Assembly: GCA_964034945.1 (NCBI GenBank)
Contig: OZ035960.1
Span: forward strand, 65,502,470-65,566,469
Direction: 5' to 3'
Source: Chrysopilus asiliformis
Lineage: Eukaryota > Arthropoda > Insecta > Diptera > Rhagionidae
Length of the DNA: 64,000 bases
Each line of letters begins with the position of its first letter. Position 1 is the first letter of the stretch. The translations under genes and the position numbers were made by a program. Under the pieces are notes generated by a model. That model was not told where the DNA came from and searched no databases. It saw only the letters and a program-made list of their open reading frames with translations. Below are positions 53,331 through 63,286 of the stretch, piece by piece.

Positions 53331-55276
53331 CTAAAGACCAAAATAAATCTATAGTTTGAATTCTAATTGGAGTTCTATCAACATTTGATATTCAAACGGA
53401 AGGGATATTCAAACCCACAGCAATAGTTTATGCTAAAAACCATATCCACAAGTTTTGAAAATGCATAAAATCTTGCACAAAGTTATTAACTTATGTTATA
53501 AAAAGACGCTTCAAGTAGATCTTGTTTCAGCAAGGAGAAGGTAGACATAGTTTAGAGAAAAATTTCTTTCATAAAAACGTCAGACAACAGTTTTATTGGG
53601 AGTATTTTTCATCTCTCGTCTCTAATTGAAATCAATTCGAAATCTTCCTACTTTTTATTGTCACATGTATGTCGAAGAAACATATTTTTTTATAAACCGG
53701 ATCATTGTTCAAGAACTGCGATATTTTTAGGCTCAAAAGTAATGCACAAATTCAAAAGTTTACACTACGAGGTTTCATCGCATAGTTTTGTATATACATA
53801 GTTACATTATCGTAAAATAAAATAAACATAACAAAAGCTATAATTGCCAATCTGGCAATCATTGGAGACCCGTATGGTGATATTCGTATCAAAATTCGAA
53901 CAGTTATACCAAAATTCCACTTTGAAGTCAAACTTTCCAATAAGATTTTTTAAAATTTATTCCAATCGGATTTTGATGTATAGGAGTTTTATGTAGAATC
54001 ATATCCTAAATAACTTTTGTTCTTGGACTTTTTTGATAATATGCACCGTTTTCGAGATATTCACAAAAAACGATTTCGTTCGTATGGGGGGTACCCCCCC
54101 TAATGGTCCATTTTTGCCCATTAACGAACTTAGCCTCGCATTTTACGAAAAACGGATCTGTGCAAACTTTCAAGTCTCTAGCTCAATCCGTGCGCCCGCA
54201 ATCCGCGCCACAGACAGACGGACGGACAGACAGACGGACGGACAGACAGACGGACGGACAGACAGACGGACGGACATGCTAAATTCAACTTTTTTTATCA
54301 TTCTAAACACTGGTGTAATTCATTTTTTTGTGCGATAACGGGATCTTGGCGTTACAAACGGTAAGGCAAAGTTAATATACCCTTTGGTTTCACCATACGG
54401 GTATAAAAACCCGTGTTTTTGAGTCCAACCTGTATAAGCCGGAAATCTGTCTCAGCCGGACAAATTTCTTGGTTCTGTGCGAGTCTGACTAAAACAGGTT
54501 TTCCTGTATTGGATCATTTCAGATCATTTTCAGCGTTCATTTGATGTTTAACAAAAAAAAAAATATATGAATATATTCAAAACTCGATAAAGCTTCACAA
54601 AAATCAAATTTACCACAAAGAAAAACCTCTAAAAATCATTTAAACAAACAAATTTTGTCATGGGACTGAAAAATCTGCAATTAGGCCATAGCTTTCCCCG
54701 TGTTGCAGTTGGTCTGCCCTTAAAAACTTCGTCCAAATCGGTTGAGTACTTCTCAAATTTTGAACACAAGCCTTAAAACCTATAAGGTTATTATATATAT
54801 GAATAACATTTAAACAATAAAATGAAAAATTAAAAAAAAAAAAAATAATAATCCCACAGGAGGAGTTGAACCCACAGAAACATTTACTCGGAGCTAATCA
54901 TTTCCACGCTACACTATTCAATCACTCAAAAATTCGGTGACGAAAATACGTTTAAAAAACTCTGTTGATTTACCCGTCAAACATAATATTTTTTGAATTT
55001 ATAAATACGTCAAACACTTTTTTGAATTCATGATTTCGATCAAAGTTTGCTTAATTTGTTGCACCTATAATACATTTAAACAACTAATGCCAGAATTGTG
55101 AGTGGCTCAATCGCTATGTCTGTTGGAGTGCAAGCTATTTGTCCCTGGTTCGAATCCTATGTGCGGCAATTTTTATTATTTTTAAAATAAGCTTGAGGGT
55201 GAGGGGAGAAGTGGGAGCGGGGTCGACTTATTTAAGAAAAACGATTTTGAAATAAGCGCCTTTAGTATAATAGGAA
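53331..55276 (+). repeat. Dispersed repeat P, copy B (interrupted)
   Basis: Matches copy A on both sides of each insertion. Here the 2.1-kb element is absent (empty site at about 53500), but a CCCGTATGGTGA element is inserted at about 53822-54408. The copy ends TAGTATAATAGGAA at 55276, exactly where the CR1 endonuclease resumes. Copy A ends with the same bases. Confidence 0.85.
53869..54401 (+). repeat. CCCGTATGGTGA element, copy b
   Basis: The 12-bp inverted ends are at 53869-53880 and 54390-54401, with a (GACAGACGGACG)n core at 54210-54276. Comparison with repeat P copy A (AAAATAAAAACCCGTG at 48398-48413) shows the inserted unit also includes about 45 bases left of the inverted end, with the palindrome AATTGCCAATCTGGCAATC. 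Confidence 0.85.
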
Positions 55277-56090
55277 GCATTTGACCCAGTCAATATTTAC
55301 CAGTTCTTCTTTAATTGCTAGAAAATTACTTTTATAAAAATTTAGGTACATGAAATTCCTTATTTCTTTGGTTTTGTGCAAATTCAATGGTATGGTGACT
55401 AGAATAGGTGGGTGATGCAGGTCAGTAGGGACAAGACCTTCAGGTACTAGGCTTACATTTATCTCATTTAGTGGGAAGGTTTGTAAAGATGAGATCTAAT
55501 AGTCTGTCCATAACATTTTTTATAAAATTAATTTGATTCAGTCCTGTTAAGTTTAAAAAGGAAATTAAACACTGGTTAAAGCTGTTACTGCAATTTTCAG
55601 GTACAATGTAAGGGTCAAACACCCAATTTATTCTGGGCAAGTTAAAATCTCCGCATAGTATATGCAGGCCAGTAGGGTCAGTCACATTAATAAAATCAGA
55701 GAAGTTACTAAATAACGTTTCGTAAACATCAATATTACTGCTACACGGAACATAAACACATCCAACATATAAGACTCGAGTTAATAGTTTTATTTTGACA
55801 AAGACAAAATCAAGTGAAGAAGCGAGAGCAGTACAGTGAGAGGAATGTAAATTATTTTTTATGGCTATAAGGACTCCTCCGCCGTCCTTTTTTCCCGATG
55901 TTATAAAGTTACGATCACATCTGTATATAGTATATGAATCATCAAAAAGCTCATGTAAATTTAGCCAAGTTTCAGATAGACAAATTATGTCATAATTATC
56001 GGACAGACAGTTTACCCGGAAGATATTCGTTTTGGTCTTTAAACCTCTTACATTCTGATAAAAGATGCTAATATTTTTCTTAACTAAGGA
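55277..56090 (-). pseudogene. CR1-group ORF2: endonuclease half
   Basis: Read leftward from about 56080, the frame gives ISIFYQNVRGLKTKTN, the classic start of an AP-type endonuclease, then ICLSETWL, KKDGGGVLIAIKNN, LYVGCVYVP and LCGDFNLPRINWV (catalytic GDFN). The frame changes near 55470 after LDLIFTN and continues with LVPTDLHHPPI and ends at NIDWVKC, where the inserted cluster begins. The enzyme would have nicked the target DNA. The reverse transcriptase half lies 9.5 kb away at 45740. Confidence 0.88.
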
Positions 56091-56988
56091 TTTGTTTGCA
56101 GCGTCGTCGGTGTCATTAATCTTCTGTTTCCCATGTGATATCGGCGTTGGAAAAAAGATTTCTTCGGGATGTACTGGTGAACAATAATCTCCGGTGGCCA
56201 GAAGTTTGAGTTGCAGATTATGTCAAATAATTCATTAGTGACCGTTAATTTGAAAGATGCAATAAAGCGATTTTCCAAGTTGTCGGGTGTAATTTTTGAG
56301 CAGCTAATTTGTGTAGGAGTATGACCCAGTTTATTATTTACATACTGCAAAATTTCGGAAACTGATGTGGTGTAGGCCAGTCTGGATAGAAAAATCATTT
56401 TAGGTGGCGTCACTACCCTCAGAAGATTTTGCTGCTCAGTTTGTACTTGATGTTGCTCGTGAGATGGATTAGACAGGTTTAATTGGGAATTATTCGGTTG
56501 TTGTGCTATCTCTTGGGATGGCTCAGCGAAAATGGAGTCACATCCTTCAACACAAGATGGCGTATTGGTCGTCGATGTAGATGTAGAGTTGCCCTTTGCA
56601 TTTGAGCTTGACCGTGTACGGCTAGCTATACTAGGTGTCAAGGGGCTAGGTACAGGATGAGATACTGTTAAATGATTTAGCGAAGGTGTGGAAACAATGC
56701 CCAGTTCCCTAATTTCTTTAAAATAGTAGTTAAATCCTTTTTACCGTGATGGAGACCGTTTTTTGCTTTTAGAAGCTTATTTACATATATTGTCGGTGAA
56801 ATACTGCGACATTTTGGGCAATACCACTGAAGGCCATTTCCACTTGTGGCTAAGTGGTCAGCAACGGATCCAAGCAATGAAGCACATTTTGCATGAAAAA
56901 TACTTTCGCATGCGCCGGAACATATAATCATCTTTGCGTTGGTGCTTTTCTCCACGCAATTTGAAGAAGTACACACAGCCATGTTCAT
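56084..56988 (-). pseudogene. CR1-group ORF1 with PHD-type zinc finger (one frame break)
   Basis: The first frame (56988-56677, 103 codons) has CTSSNCVEKS, CSGACESIFHAKCA and WYCPKC, a C4HC3-like PHD finger at residues about 5-60, as described for ORF1 of CR1-type elements. The second frame, open from about 56712 to 56084 in another phase, has a serine/asparagine-rich linker and a C-terminal domain (YVNNKLGHTPTQISCSKI; FKLTVTNELFDIICNSNFWP). The switch is near 56705. ORF1 proteins of this group bind nucleic acid. ORF2 begins at its 3' end with slight overlap. Confidence 0.8.
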
Positions 56989-57375
56989 TCGTCGATTTGT
57001 TTGCTGGGTTGAAAAATTTTTACGGATTGTAGTTCAAAAAGAACCCACTACTGGCGCTGATGGAAGTTAAATTTTTAACTGCTGGCGCTGAGATCGCTTT
57101 GATCAAGATTTTAATCTTGTAACACGATAGAGATGTCACAACAAAGTCAATGTTTTGTTTATGGTACACAAAATAAACAATGTATTGCGGAGAATTAAAT
57201 TAAATTAAATTAAATTAAAAATCGCGGGAAAAACTGGTAAGTGTTTATATTCTGGTTGTGAGTGTATTTGTAATGTTAAATTATTGTCAAAACAAAGTTT
57301 TAATTAAAGTTTTAAGAACTTTTAAGTTGAGACACTAAATAACCTCCACATTCCAGTGATAGATGATCTCCTCAG
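56989..57375 (-). other. 5' leader of the CR1-group element (inner part)
   Basis: Untranslated region upstream of ORF1, with (TTAAA)n at 57196-57221 and the motif CTGGCGCTGA repeated at 57051 and 57082. It continues beyond the hAT insertion at 58240-58349. Confidence 0.6.
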
Positions 57376-58231
57376 CAGTGACGTGGCGTGCTGCTTTCAG
57401 TAGGGTGTTCAATATTAAGTTTCTGTTAAATGATAAGATGTCTACTCTTAGTTTTATCCAGGATCACGTCCGGGACGTGATAGACGAAGAGAAAATGGTT
57501 TCTCAAACAATTTTTCGATTGCGCATCCGCATTCACAAGCCATAATATTAAATTAATTATTTCTCATACACAAAAGCCAACTGAACACCTGTAAAATCAG
57601 AAACCGACTGAGCTGATGAGCAAGCAATATTGCTGTTTTGCTTGGCACACACACCCACACGCATCAGCACGTCAGCCGAACGGCCATGCGATGGTCGGTT
57701 TTCTATTGTCGGGTTTCGCAGCATCGCGGCAAGCAGCAACCAACATCGCATCGGTTCGCCGTGCGGCTTTTTCTGGAGCACCCAAATTCATCGTTGTGTG
57801 CGGTTACTTCTTGTGAACTTTGTGTGCGGTGAAACGTTTTTTATTATAGACTTTTACTTAGTCATATGTGTTTTTACTTTGCTTTGGTGCGCTGTAAATT
57901 GGAGAACACTCGAGTTGGTCGAACGACCGAAAGAGTCGGTATTGCGTTTCGAGTGTGTTTCGCTAAGGGGCGAGTAGGAAAGAAGGCCACAAGCAATTTT
58001 TACTTTGGTTCGCTGTAAAGTGGAGAACACTTGGTTGGTCGAAAGATCGAAAGATAAAGAAACAGGTTGGTAATGTAGGGTGCGGGTGCTTTAGGCAACC
58101 ATTGCCATTGGTAAATTGTCGAAAGAATTGGCACAAAAAAAAGAAATTAATTAACAATAGATTTCCGATACATATTGGATTTCAGTAGGGTGTGCAGTGA
58201 ACACCCTCGCACCTTAGAAGAAACGTCACTG
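57376..58231. mobile_element. hAT-type non-autonomous element with 8-bp target duplication
   Basis: The 856-bp element begins CAGTGACGT and ends ACGTCACTG. CTCCTCAG flanks it on both sides (57368-57375 and 58232-58239). An 8-bp duplication plus CAGTG ends is diagnostic of the hAT superfamily. No transposase-like frame was recognised. Inside, GCTGTAAATTGGAGAACACT (57890) and GCTGTAAAGTGGAGAACACT (58011) form an imperfect direct duplication of about 60 bp. Confidence 0.9.
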
Positions 58232-58349
58232 CTCCTCAGGTATTTCGTCCACAGGTGTGTAGTTTAAATAGTTGATAATGAACAATTAAAAATGTTGAAA
58301 TCCTTGTAGGAAACAGCAACGTCAACTTGTTTGAAAAGTAACAGTTTAT

Positions 58350-59275
58350 GACCATGTTTTGCTTCTTACTCATGTCTTCTGAGTTGGCGTAACGGTCTAA
58401 TTCCTGGTTTTCCATTAATAGCTTAAATCTACTATGGTCGCTTTCGGACTTTCCATATAAGTCTGCTTTGGACTTTTCTTGTTTGTATTGGAGGGTATTG
58501 ACATTATATTCTGTGTCGAACAGAAATTTAATGTTTAGGTCGTCCTCCGAATTTGTTTCACTGGCGTGGAAAGGTTCCTTGCAGCTATGTTTACACAAGG
58601 ATTTTAAACTTCCATCAACCATGTTTTGCTTCTTACTCATGTCTTTTATGAGTAAGGTGTTTACTGGAATTAGCCTAACTTTAGGTATTTCTATTAGTTC
58701 TTCGTTCTTTGTTACGTCTATTATGCTTGTAATGATTTTGTTGTTCAGGGTTTTCGTTAGGCTGTTACCTAGAAATACTCCTGGTTTTAATTCTTTCGGG
58801 CAACATAACATTTCTGCGCTTCCTGTGGTTAGTATCTCACAGATTATTTCGCGTCAAAAGGGAATCCTTATTTTTGGATTCGGAAAGTTGTTATTCTTGA
58901 TTTGCTCACTTTTGCAGTTGGACATTTCGTCTACTGTTACTTCTACTGAAGTCAAAGTATTGAGCTCCTCTCGAATATTTATTTTCCTTTTCGCGAAGGG
59001 TATTGAAATGTTTGGCTTTGTGTGTGTAAATGTTAGTTTTTTCTTTTTGCAGTCGATTGTGCAATTATTTGATAGAAAATCAAATCCTAAAATGCCATCA
59101 CCCGGTATAGGAATATTTCCGTCTATGACCTGAAATGTATTTGTAATTGGTTTTTCGATGTTAAAGGTTCCAATGCACTGCCCTAGAGTTTTTCCTATAC
59201 CGAATTGTGATACTAAATTTTTATGTTCTGATTGTTCAATTTTCGTATCTAACTTTAAGGATTCTTTTTACTTTC
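58350..59275 (-). pseudogene. Gypsy relic: protease C-terminal part and protease-RT linker
   Basis: Read leftward from about 59270: SQFGIGKTLGQCIGTFNIEK, IPGDGILGFDFLSNN (end of the aspartic protease), KKKLTFTHTKPNISIPFAK, an in-frame TGA near 58853, then the ORF 58811 onward with CCPKELKPGVFLGNSLTK and MVDGSLKSLCKHSCKEP. The segment MSKKQNMV occurs at 58622-58645 and again at 58353-58376 after one linker unit, so the linker is tandemly duplicated. The second unit is broken at GACCAT (58350) by the CR1-group element and continues at 43648. Confidence 0.82.
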
Positions 59276-59398
59276 TTCTACGGAGTATAATAAAGTATTG
59301 TATTCATGAAAAATTTCGACCTCTTAATTTTGCCTAAAAAACACTTCCCGATCACTCCTGAGTCGACTGGAGTCATATTTAAAAAATGTCTTTCTGTT
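59276..59398. other. Left edge of the satellite module
   Basis: About 120 bases between the last gypsy-like sequence and the array. ACTTTCTTCTAC (59271-59282) is inverted at about 62491-62502 (GTAGAAGAAAGT) on the other side of the module. The exact junction is unresolved. Confidence 0.4.
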
Positions 59399-61784
59399 TG
59401 TCAGTCGTCAGTCTGTCAGTCTGTCAGTCTGTCAGTCTGTCAGTCTGTCAGTCTGTCAGTCTGTCAGTCTGTCAGTCTGTCAGTCTGTCAGTCTGTCAGT
59501 CTGTCAGTCTGTCAGTCTGTCAGTCTGTCAGTCTGTCAGTCTGTCAGTCTGTCAGTCTGTCAGTCTGTCAGTCTGTCAGTCTGTCAGTCTGTCAGTCTGT
59601 CAGTCTGTCAGTTTGTCAGTCTGTCAGTCTGTCAGTCTGTCAGTCTGTCAGTCTGTCAGTCTGTCAGTCTGTCAGTCTGTCAGTCTGTCAGTCTGTCAGT
59701 CTGTCAGTCTGTCAGTCTGTCAGTCTGTCAGTCTGTCAGTCTGTCAGTCTGTCAGTCTGTCAGTCTGTCAGTCTGTCAGTCTGTCAGTCTGTCAGTCTGT
59801 CAGTCTGTCAGTCTGTCAGTCTGTCAGTCTGTCAGTCTGTCAGTCTGTCAGTCTGTCAGTCTGTCAGTCTGTCAGTCTGTCAGTCTGTCAGTCTGTCAGT
59901 CTGTCAGTCTGTCAGTCTGTCAGTCTGTCAGTCTGTCAGTCTGTCAGTCTGTCAGTCTGTCAGTCTGTCAGTCTGTCAGTCTGTCAGTCTGTCAGTCTGT
60001 CAGTCTGTCAGTCTGTCAGTCTGTCAGTCTGTCAGTCTGTCAGTCTGTCAGTCTGTCAGTCTGTCAGTCTGTCAGTCTGTCAGTCTGTCAGTCTGTCAGT
60101 CTGTCAGTCTGTCAGTCTGTCAGTCTGTCAGTCTGTCAGTCTGTCAGTCTGTCAGTCTGTCAGTCTGTCAGTCTGTCAGTCTGTCAGTCTGTCAGTCTGT
60201 CAGTCTGTCAGTCTGTCAGTCTGTCAGTCTGTCAGTCTGTCAGTCTGTCAGTCTGTCAGTCTGTCAGTCTGTCAGTCTGTCAGTCTGTCAGTCTGTCAGT
60301 CTGTCAGTCTGTCAGTCTGTCAGTCTGTCAGTCTGTCAGTCTGTCAGTCTGTCAGTCTGTCAGTCTGTCAGTCTGTCAGTCTGTCAGTCTGTCAGTCTGT
60401 CAGTCTGTCAGTCTGTCAGTCTGTCAGTCTGTCAGTCTGTCAGTCTGTCAGTCTGTCAGTCTGTCAGTCTGTCAGTCTGTCAGTCTGTCAGTCTGTCAGT
60501 CTGTCAGTCTGTCAGTCTGTCAGTCTGTCAGTCTGTCAGTCTGTCAGTCTGTCAGTCTGTCAGTCTGTCAGTCTGTCAGTCTGTCAGTCTGTCAGTCTGT
60601 CAGTCTGTCAGTCTGTCAGTCTGTCAGTCTGTCAGTCTGTCAGTCTGTCAGTCTGTCAGTCTGTCAGTCTGTCAGTCTGTCAGTCTGTCAGTCTGTCAGT
60701 CTGTCAGTCTGTCAGTCTGTCAGTCTGTCAGTCTGTCAGTCTGTCAGTCTGTCAGTCTGTCAGTCTGTCAGTCTGTCAGTCTGTCAGTCTGTCAGTCTGT
60801 CAGTCTGTCAGTCTGTCAGTCTGTCAGTCTGTCAGTCTGTCAGTCTGTCAGTCTGTCAGTCTGTCAGTCTGTCAGTCTGTCAGTCTGTCAGTCTGTCAGT
60901 CTGTCAGTCTGTCAGTCTGTCAGTCTGTCAGTCTGTCAGTCTGTCAGTCTGTCAGTCTGTCAGTCTGTCAGTCTGTCAGTCTGTCAGTCTGTCAGTCTGT
61001 CAGTCTGTCAGTCTGTCAGTCTGTCAGTCTGTCAGTCTGTCAGTCTGTCAGTCTGTCAGTCTGTCAGTCTGTCAGTCTGTCAGTCTGTCAGTCTGTCAGT
61101 CTGTCAGTCTGTCAGTCTGTCAGTCTGTCAGTCTGTCAGTCTGTCAGTCTGTCAGTCTGTCAGTCTGTCAGTCTGTCAGTCTGTCAGTCTGTCAGTCTGT
61201 CAGTCTGTCAGTCTGTCAGTCTGTCAGTCTGTCAGTCTGTCAGTCTGTCAGTCTGTCAGTCTGTCAGTCTGTCAGTCTGTCAGTCTGTCAGTCTGTCAGT
61301 CTGTCAGTCTGTCAGTCTGTCAGTCTGTCAGTCTGTCAGTCTGTCAGTCTGTCAGTCTGTCAGTCTGTCAGTCTGTCAGTCTGTCAGTCTGTCAGTCTGT
61401 CAGTCTGTCAGTCTGTCAGTCTGTCAGTCTGTCAGTCTGTCAGTCTGTCAGTCTGTCAGTCTGTCAGTCTGTCAGTCTGTCAGTCTGTCAGTCTGTCAGT
61501 CTGTCAGTCTGTCAGTCTGTCAGTCTGTCAGTCTGTCAGTCTGTCAGTCTGTCAGTCTGTCAGTCTGTCAGTCTGTCAGTCTGTCAGTCTGTCAGTCTGT
61601 CAGTCTGTCAGTCTGTCAGTCTGTCAGTCTGTCAGTCTGTCAGTCTGTCAGTTTGTCTGTCAGTCTGTCAGTCTGTCAGTCTGTCAGTCTGTCAGTCTGT
61701 CAGTCTGTCAGTCTGTCAGTCTGTCAGTTTGTCTGTCAGTCTGTCAGTCTGTCAGTCTGTCAGTCTGTCAGTCTGTCAGTCTGT
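59399..61784 (+). repeat. 8-bp satellite array 3 (TGTCAGTC)n
   Basis: About 298 units. Departures are TTTG at 59612-59615, a missing CAGT near 59406, and the variant CAGTTTGTCTGTCAG at about 61650 and again at about 61726. The two are 76 bases apart, showing a recent block duplication at the right edge. Plus frames of 745-833 codons are spurious. Confidence 0.97.
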
Positions 61785-62420
61785 GTACAAGATTTCTCGA
61801 AAACTAATAGAGCTAGCGCCATGAAATTTTATAGGCATGTTGGGTCCTGAAATGGGACGATCCTATCAACTTTTGGTGGAAATCCGTTAACCGGAAGTAT
61901 CCAAAATGGCGGTTTTTCAAAAATCGCAATTTCGTTTTTCTCGATTTACTCCCAAACTACGCGTTTTTTAGTGGCCTTAAGTATGACAAAACTTGGAGAA
62001 AATAAAATTTCCCACACTTTTGTCTTTAGCTATAACTCGATATCTCCACCTGTTATCGAGATAAACCGTTATTTCCAAAAAAACAGTTTTTTGCGATTAT
62101 CTCGAAAACTAACGGGTTTTTGCTGACTGAATGTATGAGGTGAATTAATGAGAATGGCATTCTGCACAATTTTGTTTCTTACCGTTATCCGTTATCTTTT
62201 ACCGTTATTGAGATATTTTCATTAATATGTAAAAAATCATATGTTTGCGAATAATTTGCAAACTAACGGTTTTTCGACAAATCAGTTAAAAGAATAATTA
62301 AAGATGTTAACATTTTCTACATTTTTGCCATTTACCGTAAATTGATATCTTTTACAGTTCTCAAATTATCTCAAATTTTGTACGTTTTTGATATTTTTTA
62401 ATAAACCAAGAATTTATTGG
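61785..62420 (+). repeat. Array-flanking repeat, copy 2
   Basis: TCGAAAACTAATAGAGCTAG, CCATGAAATTTTATAGG, GGTCCTGAAATGGGACGAT, TTTTGGTGGAAAT, AAAAATCGCAATTTCG and TCGATTTACTCC parallel the sequence at 19690-19860. Inside, ACCGTTAT(C/T) and CTCGAAAACTAACGG motifs recur, so the flank is itself internally repetitive. The right junction with gypsy sequence is near 62420. Confidence 0.75.
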
Positions 62421-62619
62421 GAGGTCGTCTTAGGTTGACAACGCGACAGGGCTCTAGCGTAAATTGCGCAGGGTCGTAGATTTTGTAGAAGAAAGTTTTG
62501 TGTTGACCACAACTGATTTTTTTAAATTTTTAATCAGACTTACATCTGCTCCCGTGTCTATGAGCAGATTAACATTTTTACTTTTCGCAATATTTAATGG
62601 GATATTGATTAAACATTTT
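62421..62619 (-). pseudogene. Gypsy relic: protease N-terminal part (DTGA)
   Basis: Read leftward from 62615: INIPLNIAKSKNVNLLIDTG, then ADVSLIKN, the active-site loop of a retroviral-type aspartic protease, then a frame that decays. The C-terminal half of the same domain lies beyond the array module at 59270. Orientation and order match the other gypsy parts. Confidence 0.8.
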
Positions 62620-63286
62620 CAGCCTTATTAATAAAAAATCCCTAACACGGAGATAACTCATGTGCTAACTAACTCCGAGATAGCAAACTTATACATTAGT
62701 TAACTATTCTTATTAATAAAAAAATTTCCTCCATATAATAACTAACTCGTATTTTATTTAAAAATTTCGCTGGAATACGGCAACCCTTGTGCCGAATTGT
62801 ACCAAAAAATACGAAAATCTTTTACATTTAAGTCAAATTTTGGTTTTTTAAATCCGTTTCCTTGGAGACGATATTAAAATAAGTCATATTTTGGTTTTTT
62901 AAATCCGTTTCCTTGGAGACAATATTAAAATAGGAGTGAAATTAATGTTTTTATTTTAATTGTGATTCACTGCAAAGTAATTAAAAGTGGAAAATTTAAA
63001 AATTGAAGGAAAGCGATCAGAAAATTGGTGTTCAAGTGATAAGGTAATATAATAAAACAACATAAATTGCATTTTTTTAATGGATCATTGCTTCTTCTAG
63101 TCTTTTTTGCAAGAGTTATGCGCCGTCAAGAGTTATCAACTCCTTAACTCGAGGAAATCGGTATGTTAGCTAACACAAAGTTAACTAACGTCAGTTAACT
63201 CTTAAAATTTTTTATTAATAAGAATTTCGAGTTATCCACTGCGTAAACCATTGATAAAAATTAACTAACGTTTATTAATAAGGCTG
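62620..63286. mobile_element. 667-bp MITE with CAGCCTTATTAATAAA ends
   Basis: CAGCCTTATTAATAAA (62620-62635) is inverted at 63271-63286 (TTTATTAATAAGGCTG), with a second inverted ATTAATAA pair further in. An internal tandem duplication of about 51 bp (GGTTTTTTAAATCCGTTTCC) occupies 62833-62935. No target duplication was clear. It separates the gypsy protease from gag. Confidence 0.85.

Larger units (their letters stand above)
43649..58349 (-). mobile_element. CR1-group non-LTR retrotransposon, split by nested insertions
   Basis: GACCAT flanks the whole block (43643-43648 and 58350-58355). The element reads leftward: 5' leader from 58349 (interrupted by a hAT element), ORF1 with a PHD finger (56988-56084), ORF2 endonuclease (56090-55277), a 9.5-kb insertion (45741-55276), reverse transcriptase (45740-43729) and a (TAAA)n 3' tail (TTTATTTA on the plus strand at 43649-43671). 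A PHD-type ORF1 plus this ORF2 type points to the CR1/L2/Daphne group; the family was not resolved. Several frame breaks make it inactive. Confidence 0.85.

Noticed and set aside
57557..57977. Short ORFs inside the hAT element as transposase remnants
   Set aside because: No BED finger, hAT dimerisation motif or other transposase signature is visible. The element appears non-autonomous.
59271..62502. 12-bp inverted pair ACTTTCTTCTAC / GTAGAAGAAAGT as the termini of the satellite module
   Set aside because: The right copy lies within gypsy-like sequence and the match is short and low complexity. It is noted but too weak to define the ends.
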